DNA of 64,000 nucleotides from contig WOFQ01000004.1 in NCBI GenBank assembly GCA_012184525.1, forward strand, positions 1,116,001-1,180,000, written 5' to 3'. Each line of letters opens with the position of its first letter. The first letter of the stretch is position 1. Source of the stretch: Xenoacremonium recifei. Its lineage: Eukaryota; Ascomycota; Sordariomycetes; Hypocreales; Nectriaceae. Made by a program: the position numbers and the translations under genes. Positions 11,508 to 22,600 of the stretch are shown one piece after another. The notes under the pieces were generated by a model. That model was not told where the DNA came from, searched no databases, and saw only the letters and a program-made list of their open reading frames with translations.

Positions 11508-13646
11508 TCAACGAAACTCGAACGTCTCCGATCCTAACTCTTCTAGGGGTGGGAAGATCATTGGTGTTTGGGGAAAGCAGCATTGTCCGATAAGCTCGAA
11601 GTATTCCCTATGCTGGCGGACCACAAGCGGAATGAAACATCCTTGGAGGCGACAAACCTGATCTCCCACAAGAGCAATGTTGAAGCACATACCCAGCAGC
11701 CCATTGTCGGTTGTAAAGAGAAAATTGCCGCAGCTGAGATATTTGAAGAAATTAAAGAACCCAGTAGCGACCCCGTACCAATGCCGTACAAGCGGAATAG
11801 TCCTGGTCCCCTCTCCCTCCGTGTCTCGCATGGTTTTTATAGGCAACATCTGTTTCAGCAAATCGAAAAGGTGATTCTCGTAAGGCCCCCTGGTGTCAGC
11901 ATCCAAGAGGGGTTCCAAGGGGATTTCCAAGAGGGTTTTCAACTTCAAAACACCTATAATGCGGAGCGTAGTTTTTATATCGTGAGAATTCTGCTCCTGG
12001 GTCGCAGATGCTGGATTTTCAGGAGCAACATCGGGCGTGGTGGAGGAGGTAAGCGTAGACGGCGGCTGAACTATATCCTCCTTGGAATTCACTCCTACTC
12101 CCGCGCGAAGCACGGAAAGTATTTCCTGGGGGACTGCAAACCTCGCCATGGGGTTAATGTTTGAGCTTGAGGATTCGCCCATAGCCTCATGTGTCACAAA
12201 GGCCAGTCCTATCACTGCTAGGAACTCTCCTAAGTCTTCTTGGCTGACGCGTGAATTTCCATCGGTGAGAACATTGAGAAGTTCACAAAGATTAATTGAA
12301 CGTACTCCTTTTTGCAGGTACAGGCGATCTTTGTGGGCAGAGACAAAGTTCATCCAGTGGCATAGCTTCGCTCTCCCTTCCTGAGGAGTAACAGTACCAG
12401 CTTTGCGGGCACTGACGAAGTCGATTTGTCCTAACCTGAACCCTTGAGCGTGCAGTGTCATGCTTTCAAGCGATATGCTAGCCACAGCGGGATCTTTCTT
12501 CAGAAAGTTCACTTGTATGCTGCCATCAGGGTTGACGGCGTACAAAAGCCCTGGACCCGGTGGCCAATTTCTCAAATCAGGGACCCAAGATGGTTTGCTA
12601 TCCAATTTAGGCCTGTTTGGATTCTCTCCAGTGCCCGCTCGACTGAGTAGAAATAGCGAATTGTCTTTCTCCAGCAGTGCATGGACAACTCGCGCATATA
12701 CGTGCACCACCGGCTCATCGTAGTCGCACGGGAAAGTGATGTCGTCTTCTTTGGCGAGGCCCATCCAGGCATACACCTTGTCACGAGGGTCGGAGGATTT
12801 GAAATGATCATCTTTAGCCAGTAAGTCGAGTAAACCGAGGGGCCAGGTCTCAGTGCCGTTGTATTGTCGACAGACAATGCTTAATTCCGCGATTTTGCTG
12901 AAGGTCCAAGATCTGATCATTGTTCGGAAACAATCTGCTGCTTCGTCCAGGATTGGTCTCTCCGAACAAATAATATCATGCTCCAGAATCCCACGCCAGA
13001 TCTTGAAAGCGTCCAGAAAGTCTCCCCAGGGCAGCGTCTCGGTGCCGCACAAAAGGGCAACATTTCGACTGACCACGACCTCTTGCACAACCCACACACG
13101 GGACCACCATGGCCGATTGATGAACTTCCAAAAGTCACCCAGCTGGTGATCGTCTGTTAATACCAGGAAACCTAAGAGCTGACGCTTGTCATTGTTCTCT
13201 TGCACCTCCTCCCAGGTCGTCCTTTTGGTCGTCCGGATCAACCGCAGCGCTGTTTGCCAGTCTTCACCGTCCTCGCCGAGCCAGACCAACACCTTCTCAG
13301 CTTCTGCATATATCGTTCTCATCAACGGCACCTGCATGCTCTTCTCAATGTTGTCCTTCTGATTGATACACACCGCATCAATCCAGATGGTGAGCGGCTC
13401 CGTCGTCTTGCGGATATGGCGCAAGGCTTCACACAGATTCGTCGTTGCGTGGAAGATCGAACCGTCGACTACTATAAGTTCGAGGAGCTCCGGGTCGCCC
13501 CAGGTGTAGGAGAGTGCGCAGTAAGTGGGCTTTTCGAACAGCGAGACAGTATGAAGAGTGCAGCAGATCTGCTCAGACATCTCGGCAGCAGGACGAACCG
13601 TAAGTAGACGGATCTGCTGCCGAGAGGAATCCAGGCGAGTGTACAT
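11508..13646 (-). CDS. HET-domain protein (712 aa)
   Basis: This is a single-exon gene starting at the first in-frame ATG (MYTRLDSSRQQIRLLTV); sequence upstream of it has no ATG in this frame. The HET domain occupies about residues 42-190 and shows the classical blocks: CALSYTWGD, LTIWIDAVCINQKDN (Cys-Ile-Asn-Gln), VLVWLGEDGED and RPWWSRVWVVQEVV. The remaining C-terminal 500 residues have no recognised domain; they include AWMGLAKEDDI and end with a region resembling the usual HET-protein tail (GDQVCRLQGC..FELIGQCC). HET-domain proteins trigger programmed cell death when incompatible hyphae fuse, acting on a polymorphic partner. Many members of the large family have no assigned partner or role. 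No NACHT, WD40 or other accessory domain is fused, and no obvious partner gene lies beside it. Confidence 0.88.
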   Translation of the reverse strand: MYTRLDSSRQQIRLLTVRPAAEMSEQICCTLHTVSLFEKPTYCALSYTWGDPELLELIVVDGSIFHATTNLCEALRHIRKTTEPLTIWIDAVCINQKDNIEKSMQVPLMRTIYAEAEKVLVWLGEDGEDWQTALRLIRTTKRTTWEEVQENNDKRQLLGFLVLTDDHQLGDFWKFINRPWWSRVWVVQEVVVSRNVALLCGTETLPWGDFLDAFKIWRGILEHDIICSERPILDEAADCFRTMIRSWTFSKIAELSIVCRQYNGTETWPLGLLDLLAKDDHFKSSDPRDKVYAWMGLAKEDDITFPCDYDEPVVHVYARVVHALLEKDNSLFLLSRAGTGENPNRPKLDSKPSWVPDLRNWPPGPGLLYAVNPDGSIQVNFLKKDPAVASISLESMTLHAQGFRLGQIDFVSARKAGTVTPQEGRAKLCHWMNFVSAHKDRLYLQKGVRSINLCELLNVLTDGNSRVSQEDLGEFLAVIGLAFVTHEAMGESSSSNINPMARFAVPQEILSVLRAGVGVNSKEDIVQPPSTLTSSTTPDVAPENPASATQEQNSHDIKTTLRIIGVLKLKTLLEIPLEPLLDADTRGPYENHLFDLLKQMLPIKTMRDTEGEGTRTIPLVRHWYGVATGFFNFFKYLSCGNFLFTTDNGLLGMCFNIALVGDQVCRLQGCFIPLVVRQHREYFELIGQCCFPQTPMIFPPLEELGSETFEFR

Positions 13647-15601
13647 GGTCAAGGCTTTGGACGTCTCAACTGTCAATAATTGCAAGTAACGGATAGCAGT
13701 TGAGTGAGGTCATCAAAACTTGAGAAAATACGAAATTTCAGCGATTGTAAATGCAATTACAACTACCGTTTTTAGCAATTGTAATTCTGTACATAAAACG
13801 GCAGCGATCAACGGTTGACCACTCGCATTGGAACCAATCTCATTTACTTCAACTCTGTCTAGTTTCCAATGGTTCTTCGCAAGGTAAGGCATGCAGGACT
13901 TTATGATCATATAGTAGTTTTTTACCCTAGAGAGGCGCTTCTCGGGGGGCCGCTCCTCTTTGTCGCCTTCGTGCATCTAGGTCAAGCTTTATTTTTGGCA
14001 TATTGCTCATATGAGAAATACAATTACAAAGCGAGAGAGCTACACGAGAGAGCTACACGAGAAGATATGGGTGAGGGGCATCAAATTCTGCAGGCCCGTG
14101 TCTACCCTCGTCTGAGACGTCAAATTACGGCATCTCCGAACTGGACAAAACAACATCCAGCGCCCGCAATGAATAAGTCTCTTCACAAAGCGCGTCGTCG
14201 ATTCGCCAGCGGCAGGGCTCCGCAGGGAGGTTGAGCGTTCTGGTGGCCGCGCCCAACCAACTGAGATGCCGGAGCGCGGTTATCTTAAGTCTGCCTGCAG
14301 AAGAGGCTTGCATGGCGTGGGGATTGCACTGCATATTTGAAGCCCTGTTGGTGATTTCTTGTCCATCCGCGTGGGGTCACAGTCCGCCATTGAGGCTGAC
14401 CTCCTTTCTGCCGAGGATTATCGTAACACATTGAGGTTTGACAACGCAAACGCGACTCTCCCCGAGAGGTCTCTAACCTGGGGATTCCCGTATCGAGATC
14501 GAGGCCTTCGTAGAGCGTCAGCCTTATCTGATTGGTCCACCGTGGCGGTCTTCGTGCCGGTTCGCCTGTTTGGAACTCCACAAGAGGCGAAGCTATCAAG
14601 CTCGAGATGATCCGATGGACCCTGGCGTAGATTACTTGCCGCGCTTTAGAGCTCTGAGGGAGCTGGCACTAGACCGAGAAGTGCAGGTATTTCCTGGCAA
14701 CTGTTGAGTGTCGTTATCCTCCTGTCTCGACTAGGCGGTCAAGCTACCAATCGGCCGTCTCCCCCTTGACCGATAGTTAGTCAAACTTCCCCAGACTCGG
14801 TGAAGCGTCGGATGGCCGAAAACAGCATCGTGAAGAGGAGCCCGTTATCATCAGGTGACGGGCTAGGAGACGTGTAAGCAGGGGGGAGAGCAGGGCACGT
14901 GCCGCGTTGTTGAGCCTTGGAACGTCTCAACGGCAGTCACCTTGCAGTCACCTTGCAGCTGAGGCCGGCGAGCATGCCGTTGTTGTCTATCAGGCCGAAG
15001 CCTGACTGGTAGAGACCCTGGTAGAGACAAGAGGCGCTGTGGGGTGAGGTGGCCGTGCTGGCTGGGGGTGGGGGATGCTCGGTCTGCAAATCTGGAGGAT
15101 TGAAGGGATCCTAAGGGTATCTATCAGTCATAGTTTGAGTCCAGAGGCCGTCGCGGGCGCTGGTTTGCTTGGGTCTGGCCTCATACTCCTGCGGTACTGC
15201 CCTTATCAACGACACAGAACTTCCCCTCCCTTCGTTGAGCTTCCAACAAATGAGTGATCATAAACCCCATTGGCTGGTTCGCTCGAGCTGCTGCTTTGCT
15301 TGGGTCGCGGTGCTTGGCTGTTACTTGGCTTTATGGTGTGCTCGACCGGTGCCGCATTGGCTGGCTTGGGTGGCGTTTGGTTCAGTTGGAGCTGTATCCT
15401 GGTCAGCGTGTTTAGTGCCTCCCACGCCTTTCCGTGCCTCCGCCGTGCTGTGCCTTTCATTCGCTTGCCTCTCCTCGAAACCGCCGCGGACTTTGCCATT
15501 GTAAGAGTAGAGTCAAACCTCAACTCTCGCCGAATTCATCAGGCATCCACCGCCCAAAACAGCAAGAGACGCACACAGGAACCTTATTCGCACATGCCGC
15601 G

Positions 15602-15910
15602 CTGGAGTGCCATAACACGCACAAGACGATCCGTAACACGCACAGTACCTAAACTCGCCACAGTATTTAGTGGACCACCTACCAAATCTCCAGTGACAGA
15701 TTTCAGCGAGATGCTTGAACATCAGATATACCCCCAATACTAACCCTTCTTAACCTGTATACCTGACTATAATCCGAACCCTAACCTGAATACCTAATTG
15801 TGACCCTGGTCCTGACCTTTGGGTAGGAAAATTGACTGTTTCTCTGTTGAAGGCGGGAAAGTGCCCATCTGAATCGGGTTTAGTTGCTGTGCGTGTTATG
15901 GCACTCTCAG
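15602..15910. mobile_element. Candidate MITE-like element with terminal inverted repeats
   Basis: The 18-bp sequence GAGTGCCATAACACGCAC at 15605-15622 recurs as its exact reverse complement at 15889-15906. With one indel the match extends by CTG on the outside, giving an element of about 309 bp. Inside the left end a second partial copy (GTAACACGCAC) follows at about 15631. The interior carries two degenerate units containing TTAACCTGTATACCTGA and CCTAACCTGAATACCTAA. There is no coding capacity. Size and matched ends suggest a non-autonomous DNA transposon. No convincing target-site duplication is visible next to the ends, so the exact boundaries are uncertain. Confidence 0.5.
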
Positions 15911-16170
15911 TTCTCGCCCCTCAACTAGATCCGGCAAGCCGCCTACGTACTAAAATTGCTGCTCTGGGCGGCCATCTCAGTGCACCAACGAGCACCACTC
16001 ACTGACATCCCACATACATCTTCCATCACTCATCACCATCGACTTCTACGTCTGAATTACTCCCTGAAATTATCGCCGATTGCCATCGCATTTCGAAGCA
16101 CCTCCTTTCGGCACGTGAGCGCTCGCATGGGTTGAACAGCCCGCCAACATCCTAGTCGTCCTGCCCTGCC

Positions 16171-16200
16171 TTGTCTTGTCTGTCTTGTCTTGTCGTGTCT
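16171..16200 (+). repeat. TTGTC/TCTTG pentamer run in the phosphatase leader
   Basis: Several TTGTC and TGTCT units follow one another in a pyrimidine-rich tract about 1 kb upstream of the phosphatase start codon. CT-rich tracts of this kind are common around fungal transcription starts. Confidence 0.5.
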
Positions 16201-17202
16201 TCTCTCACAACCGCCACCCTCAACTCCAACTCCAACTCGGTCCGCGAACCGCCATCATCTCGACGACGCTCGCTTGCACCTCGACTGCCTGCCTCGCCGC
16301 CAGTGCATTGCACAATCCCGCTGCTGCCTGCCATCACCACCCGCGCCCGCAGGTACGTACGTCTGCTTTTCTCGGCCTCTCTCGTCTTCGCCGTCCGGGC
16401 CTCCCGCCTCCAACACGCTGCGGCTCGGAGATCGCTGCTGGCTCCTTCGCCCTTCCCCCGCTGAGCGCCGTTGTCTCCGTTCGAAAACTCTCCAACTCGG
16501 CGGCTTGTCCAGTTTTTTCCCACCCCAACCTGCTCCACCATCCGTCCTGCACGCTGCGCTTCACCACGAACTGCAGCTCGACGGTTTCTGCCCCCCTGCC
16601 CATCACCTCCAAAGTCCAGTCCAGCCCAGCCTCTGACTCAAATCCTAGCTGACGCGGTCATTGTTCAGTCTTAGCACCGGCTTCCCTCTCGTCAACGAGC
16701 ATTATCTCTGGCTCTAAGCCTACGCTTCTCTGTGCTCTGCTCAGCCTCCTCCGGCTTTTCAACACTTCTCTTCCGCGGCCCGCGCCCGGCGTTACGAACT
16801 TGCAAGGCCCCCCACGACGTCATCACCGCCGCAAAATACATACCCCAGGGCCCTAAACCCAGACCTCACCCTATCCGTGAATCACTCCAGGCGCCCGCCC
16901 GCCTAAACCACGCAAACACGGACGCTCCAAGGCCTCGACGTCGGTCCCTGTTCGCTGTCGACGGTCGACTCCTCCAGCCTCCCTAGAACCGCTGTCGTTT
17001 CTGCCCTATTCCCGAACTGCGATCTCCTCACTGCCAACTGCAAATTTCGTCGACCCCCCTCGCACCCCCCGCGCGCGCCGCTCTCTTGGCCCAATTCGAT
17101 AAGAGGGCCGGCCAGCGAGGCACTTGGACATTTCCTCGCCACCACGCGACTTTTCGAACTGCCCGGTTCGCGATCGAGTGATACTGGCGACTCCCAGAGA
17201 CA

Positions 17203-18878
17203 ATGGGGAACCAACCTTCCAAGGACGGCGGTTCTTCCTCCAAGGGCTCCGGTTCGTCCAGCGGTGACAACTTACAGTCCTACCCGTCGTTCAGCAAGGC
17301 CGATACGAAAGACTCGACTCGATCTTTCCGGTCGTTGCGATCCAAGATCCCCGGCGGGAAGACGGATAGCCCGCGAAACTCGGCTCTCCTGGCTAATGGA
17401 GACTCTGCCGATGCAAAGTCTGATGCTGCGTCGGTCCGCTCTGGGAAGAGTGGTCGCTCTGCATCGCGAGCTAGTCGAAGCGATCTGCCGCCATTGAGAC
17501 ATGGATCGACGGATCTTTCCAACGTCGACTCGCCCGTGGCGGCGGCAGATCAACCCCCTCCATCTCCCGTCCAGCCTTCTATGACGGGGTCTCACGATCT
17601 CGAAGCGGCGCAAGCCTCTGGCGAGGTTGATCACGTCTCGGACCAGCCACCATCCGCCAATGCCAGTGTCAACACCCACATGCAAGCTCCCGGCCAGTCC
17701 ATCCTCGTGAAGCGGGACAGCGCTGTCAACTTGGTCACCAACGAGGCGGCCAGTCCTGACTCTAACCCCAACGTTGCCATGGCTGAGATCAAAGACATTG
17801 ACCTCGATGACTTCATCAAGCGCCTCTTGGATGCGGGGTACGCTGGTAAGGTCACCAAGAGCGTATGCCTGAAGAACGCCGAGATTATGGCCATCCTGGC
17901 TCGAGCCCGAGAGGTGTTCCTTTCGCAACCGGCGTTGCTGGAGCTGGATGCGCCAGTCAAGATTGTGGGAGATGTGCATGGTCAGTACACCGATTTGATC
18001 CGAATGTTTGAGATGTGTGGCTTCCCGCCCTCATCCAACTACCTCTTCCTGGGAGACTACGTTGATCGAGGCAAGCAGTCCTTGGAAACGATCCTGCTGC
18101 TCATCTGCTACAAGCTCAAGTTCCCCGAGAACTTCTTCCTCCTCCGAGGGAACCACGAGTGTGCCAACGTGACGCGAGTGTACGGATTCTACGACGAATG
18201 CAAGCGAAGATGCAATGTGAAGATCTGGAAGACGTTCATCGACACCTTCAACTGTCTACCGATCGCCGCAATTGTCGCCGGCAAGATTTTCTGCGTCCAT
18301 GGAGGCCTCTCGCCGGCGCTGAGCCACATGGATGACATCCGCAACATTGCCCGACCGACCGACGTGCCTGACTATGGACTACTCAACGACTTGCTGTGGT
18401 CAGATCCCGCAGACATGGAACAGGATTGGGAGGCCAACGAGCGAGGGGTCTCATACTGTTTCGGGAAGCGGGTCATCACCGACTTCCTTGCTGTACACGA
18501 TTTCGATTTGATCTGCCGCGCACACATGGTGGTGGAGGATGGGTATGAGTTCTTTAACGACCGAGTCCTGGTGACCGTCTTCAGTGCGCCAAACGTAAGT
18601 CTCTTTAGAAGATACTGGGAGGATAATGCTAACATTCTAGCAGTACTGTGGAGAGTTCGACAATTGGGGAGCTGTTATGTCTGTGTCGTCCGAGCTGCTG
18701 TGTAGTTTCGAGCTGCTCAAGCCCTTGGACTCCAGCGCCTTGAAGAGCCACATCAAGAAAGGACGCAACAAGAGGCAGCACATGCTGAACAGTCCGGTAC
18801 GTAGTTTGCGCCTCTTCTGTTTTTGCATTATCACTAACTCAAGAGCAGCCTGCCAGTATCCAACCCCAGAGCATGTAA
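17203..18878 (+). CDS. PPZ1: Ser/Thr protein phosphatase, Ppz type (PP1-like)
   Basis: Three exons (17203-18594, 18644-18796, 18849-18878) with 49- and 52-bp introns give 524 residues. The second exon restores the invariant PP1 tail SAPN/YCGEFDN, which proves the first junction; the last exon ends PASIQPQSM. The N-terminus MGNQPSKDGG is a strong N-myristoylation signal as in yeast Ppz1, followed by about 190 Ser-rich, disordered residues. The catalytic domain shows GDVHGQ (256-261), GDYVDRG (284-290), RGNHE (315-319), FCVHGG and SAPNYCGE, so all metal and phosphate ligands are present. Ppz phosphatases occur in fungi and act at the plasma membrane on cation homeostasis, salt tolerance and cell integrity; they are inhibited by Hal3/Vhs3-type proteins in yeast. 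A long pyrimidine-rich leader suggests translational or splicing control, which is inference. Confidence 0.93.
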
Positions 18879-19842
18879 ATTGCGAGATTCGGAAAACGAC
18901 GACGATGACGAGAAGAAGACGACATTCAATCTACACAACAATCTCCTATGGAAACAGACCATGTTTAATGCGACTGATGCTGCTCGGAGCGATCTGAGCC
19001 CATCGGGATGAGCGGCGTTACGGTCATTTCAGACACAACAACGGCAACTACAGTGCCAGCAACCTTTGAGGGTGATGTCTTGATTCCGAGAAATGCGGAT
19101 CCGAGATGCAGGAGCATATTCAGCACGGGGCATCAGGCTGTCGTGCCCACGGGGTGACAACCGTGTCGGGTGGTCTAGACGACCCTTCCTCTGTCGAGAG
19201 AAGGCGGACGTAACTGTCTGCCCAGACCTGGAACGGTCAATCTCGACATAGTCAAGGCTCTCACGTCGACCGGGAGAAACATTTGGAGGCTTCAACTACT
19301 ATCTCAGATCCGGGGATCTAGCAGCTGGTCTGATGCAATTCGATTGGGGGCGCTACTGTGTACAGGTATTGCTTATCTCGGGAGGTTTGGCCAGCGCGGA
19401 GAAGCATCTTGGGACCCTCGTGCAAAGCACAGGACGTATGGCAACACTTTAACCTGCGTTGTACATTATGAACCAACAATGGGCATCTTGCATTGCTTTT
19501 TTATCTTGATGGGAGAGAATAGCTGTAGCGATAGGTTAGGAATACTTTGGTTTTTTATACATGCGAAGTACGTTGGCGGAGGTTGCTTACAATATGATAT
19601 TGAGATTCGAGGAGAAGACTTTCGTGTTTTACAAATACCGTGAACCTGTGAAACGACATAAAATACACCGTAATTGTGAAGAATAGAGTCTGTCTTCTCA
19701 AGAGAGTTGATACAAGGTGACCTCCCAGCTATGTAGCTACCTTACCTGGGGAAGTGGGTCTGGCTTAGTCACCCATCAGAAAAATAAGAGCATCCAACAT
19801 GCAACCTCAACCTCAGATCACCACCTCACCAGCCCAGCAACA
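18879..19842. other. Spacer with 3' UTR of the phosphatase and promoter of the next gene
   Basis: Only short frames without domain character. The first part continues as an Arg/Thr-rich open frame and is probably 3' UTR. The stretch 19480-19720 is AT-richer and precedes the next start codon. Confidence 0.5.
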
Positions 19843-20892
19843 ATGAATCGCCACGCCTTCCGTTCGGTCTGCAGCCGAACGCGGCCAGAGCTGGAGCAGG
19901 CCTCCACCACCTTGCAGAATTACGTGCGCCAATTCTCAACCACGCCAGCTCCAGCAGCCGACGAGCGCCCGAAGCCCTCCCTCCGCGAACGCACCCAGGC
20001 CGCGGCCTCGAAGCTCAATTCGCTCGCCCGAGAGCGCTCCCCGGTCCGCAATGCGGCTCCCGCAACTGGCGCGAAGCCCAAGGTCATTGATGTGAAGAGC
20101 CTGCCGCGGGGCGGTGCTCTAAGGGGAGGATTTAGTCAGCGTGGACGGGGAGGCAGTTTCATGGCTGGAGGGTTCATGAACCAGCCGAGGACAGCATCGC
20201 CTGCGGGACGAACAGGGACGGGATTCCGGGGTGGTGCGAGAGGTGGGAAGCGAGGTGGTGGCAGAGGCGGCGCGAAGAGACCCCAACGTCGCCGTTTTGA
20301 CGAGGAGGAAGAGGGTGCGAGTAAGGGACGTCGCCGGGGGCTGTCTAAGCGAAACGACGACATCACGGACGGATACGATCGGGACCTACGCTTTGGCGTG
20401 CGCACCCCCTACAACGTCGAGTCTGTAACGGTCGACACTCTGGCGGAGTTTGCGCCTGTGGTGCCCTCCTCAACGACAGGCCGCACCGCCGCCGTGTTGC
20501 AGAACCTCAGCGTGCTCGGCACAGCAGAACACGTCGGCCCATCACCGCAATTCCTCGTCAAGCACTTTGCGCGCGAAGTCGAAGCCGACGGGCTGCGCTT
20601 CTTCGCAGACCCAGCAGACAAGGACGCAGCAGAAGCATACTTGAAAGAGAACGCCAAAGAGGGCAGCGAAGCACCGAACGTGACTGGCGCGGAGGACGCC
20701 GTGCGGGCAGTTGTGACGAAGCGGGCGCTGCAGGGCGAGCATGAGGCGCCCAAGTTCACGGAGGGCCCGTTGGGGTTGGCGCGGAATTGGCATTTGAGGG
20801 CCGAGACGTATGCGATGAGGGATGTGGATAGCTTTGAGGCGAAGTTGAAGACGGTGTTGGCGGGGAAGAAGAGGCAGGCTAAGGCTGCGTAA
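19843..20892 (+). CDS. Putative mitochondrial protein with RGG-rich segment (349 aa)
   Basis: The protein is intronless. The chosen ATG lies in a CAACA-ATG context and gives a basic, hydroxylated, acid-free N-terminus (MNRHAFRSVCSRTRP). RQFSTT at 29-34 looks like a mitochondrial presequence cleavage site, so matrix import is likely. Residues about 88-170 form a low-complexity Arg/Gly segment (RGG, RGRGG, RGGARGGKRGGGRGG), then RRR and DEEEE patches, consistent with RNA binding. The C-terminal half (about 180-349) looks folded, with the conserved-looking stretch YDRDLRFGVRTPYNVESV and a helical Lys-rich end. I do not recognise the family. A mitochondrial ribosome-associated or RNA-binding protein is a reasonable guess, supported by the convergent neighbour, a mitochondrial ribosome recycling factor. 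No function is claimed. Confidence 0.78.
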   Translation: MNRHAFRSVCSRTRPELEQASTTLQNYVRQFSTTPAPAADERPKPSLRERTQAAASKLNSLARERSPVRNAAPATGAKPKVIDVKSLPRGGALRGGFSQRGRGGSFMAGGFMNQPRTASPAGRTGTGFRGGARGGKRGGGRGGAKRPQRRRFDEEEEGASKGRRRGLSKRNDDITDGYDRDLRFGVRTPYNVESVTVDTLAEFAPVVPSSTTGRTAAVLQNLSVLGTAEHVGPSPQFLVKHFAREVEADGLRFFADPADKDAAEAYLKENAKEGSEAPNVTGAEDAVRAVVTKRALQGEHEAPKFTEGPLGLARNWHLRAETYAMRDVDSFEAKLKTVLAGKKRQAKAA

Positions 20893-21102
20893 GAGGTTGA
20901 GATGATTGGGTTGGAGGCCCGTGTATACTTCTCGTGTTGGATCATGTGTAAAATAGGTACTATACAATGTCATTGCTCGACTCTTGGTGTGCTGGCTTGG
21001 TGAGCCGCTATACGGCTATGTTCATCCATCCTCCTTTTGAAATTCTACACATATTGTACATGTTGCGTACATATCCCGCTGTACATCTGCAGAGAGACGC
21101 CG

Positions 21103-21961
21103 TTACAACTGCTTCACCGTCTGCGCCTCCTCCTGATCAATCTCCTTCATCTTCTTATCCTGCACCTTCTGCAACTCCTTCTCCGCCTTCTTCACCACAT
21201 CCGGCAACACCACACCACTCTTCTTCCACTCCTTCAGCGTCTTCTCATGCTTAGCCCTTGCGCCTCGCACCCTCTCCCTCCAGGCCTGACACGCCTCGCG
21301 CACACGCCGCACACTCTCATCCTTCTTCTCGAGCTCCACCTTCAGCAGCAGCTCCAGCTCGTTGTCCTCGCTGCGCTGCGGCTGCTGGTTGAACTCGCGC
21401 GAGGCCTGCACGGCCGACATGATGGGCTTGATGTACGCGGCGTCGTGGACGAGCAGGGATATGGCGCGGCCGGTGCGCGGGACGATTTGCGCGAGTTCGC
21501 GGAGGGGGAAGGTGGACGGTTGGGGGTCTTTGAGCGGGATGGGGAGGGAGCCCAGGTTTTCGGGGTTGAAGCGTCCGCCGTGGAGAGTGGCCGCGAGGAG
21601 GGAGCGGAAGTGGGCGTCGATGGGCGCGTAGGCCGAGGTGACGGGTGTCATGTCGAGGGGGTCTTCGGGAGCGTCATCTTTGAAGGGCGAGGGCTCGTGG
21701 TGGGATTTGGGGCTGTTGGATGCGGGAGCAATCTTTCGCTTCTTGAGGAGGGTGGGAGAGGTGGTGAATGTGCGGAGGGAGGGTTGTTGGACTGTCGGAG
21801 GTCGGAGAGCGAGGCTTTGTCGAGGAGAGCTGGATATGAACGAGCTACAGGTGGGATTAGCAAGCGGTTTTGGGAGATGGATAGCTTGCTTACCGTTCTG
21901 AGGAGAGAAACAGACGCAGGCAGCTTCGTGCTGGCGCATTGACTCGTGGGATGGCTGCCAT
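21103..21961 (-). CDS. RRF1: Mitochondrial ribosome recycling factor
   Basis: Two exons (21894-21961 and 21103-21844) are separated by a 49-bp intron (GTAAGC..CTGTAG, branch GCTAATC); the split Arg codon joins SSE to RSFISSS. The product is 269 residues. The N-terminus MAAIPRVNAPARSCLRLFLSS is basic and free of acids, and RTFTTSPTL resembles a mitochondrial processing site. The C-terminal half matches an RRF fold: a small beta domain (GRAISLLVHDAAYIKPIMSAV) followed by a long charged three-helix part (VRRVREACQAWRER, HEKTLKEWKKS, DVVKKAEKELQKVQDKK). RRF works with mitochondrial EF-G2 to split post-termination ribosomes. The domain call is from memory of the family pattern. The gene is convergent with the RGG-rich mitochondrial protein, only 210 bp away. 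Confidence 0.82.
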
Positions 21962-22600
21962 GATGAGGAGTGTTTGCTGGAGTAGAGGTTGAATTCTTGG
22001 AGATGTCAGTCAGTTCATGGGTCCAGGCTCTGTAGTTGAAACTGGGGCAGAATTGATGGGCTCTCATTGGTCCACAACAGCTTACGGCTACCTACCCTAC
22101 AGAGTTCGTCACATAATTCAGATTCGGTTATATACTAGCATCAGGCAGTGCTTCCTTAGAGTCGCCTGGTTTCAATGCGTCTATGAATTTAATTTTATTC
22201 GGAATATTTGTCCTTTTCAATCTTTAACCACGTATCTAACGCTGTTGGACGCATTTCGCTTATTTCCTTGTTTGTCGTGTTTAGCGAGCAACAATCCACC
22301 CCAAGTACGGTGCGATTTGTCTTACGAAAAATGGACACTGCCGTTTAATTAAAAAAACCAAAAGAGCCGATGGACACAAGTAAAAAATCAGTGAATACCA
22401 CCAGCGACAAAAGGACAACGAGAAGCAATTCATCAAAGAAGTTCTAAGCTTCAAATCCCATTCAGGGTGCTTCCGGATCCGGCGCCCCACTTCACCGACG
22501 ACGGCGCCGAAAGTGGAGCCATCCACCGCCCACATCGTCGAAAACCGGCGCCCATTTCAAGCCGCACAAAACGTCAAAAAGAAGAGCAAAAACAAAAGAC

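Larger units (their letters stand above)
13647..17202. other. 3.5 kb spacer with promoters, a short inverted-repeat element and the phosphatase leader
   Basis: From 13690 to 13860 lies the AT-rich promoter of the HET gene, with a small inverted repeat (AATTACAA at about 13754 and TTGTAATT at about 13780). From 14030 to 14055 a GAGAGAGCTACAC-type unit is doubled. From 14930 to 15025 short direct doublings occur (GCAGTCACCTT, GGTAGAGAC). An inverted-repeat element (15602-15910) is listed separately. From about 16140 the sequence is strongly pyrimidine-rich and probably forms the transcription start and long leader of the phosphatase gene. A possible leader intron could start at GTACGT (16352) and end at TTGTTCAG (about 16671); this is inference. 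Confidence 0.5.

Noticed and set aside
13740..13800. Inverted repeat upstream of the HET gene as a transposon end
   Set aside because: The matching arms are only about 8 bp in AT-rich DNA and are expected by chance; it is noted only as part of the spacer.
15740..15830. CCCTAA-like motifs suggesting an interstitial telomere
   Set aside because: Only a single CCCTAA core occurs. The surrounding units (AACCTGTATACC) are not telomeric and belong to the inverted-repeat element.
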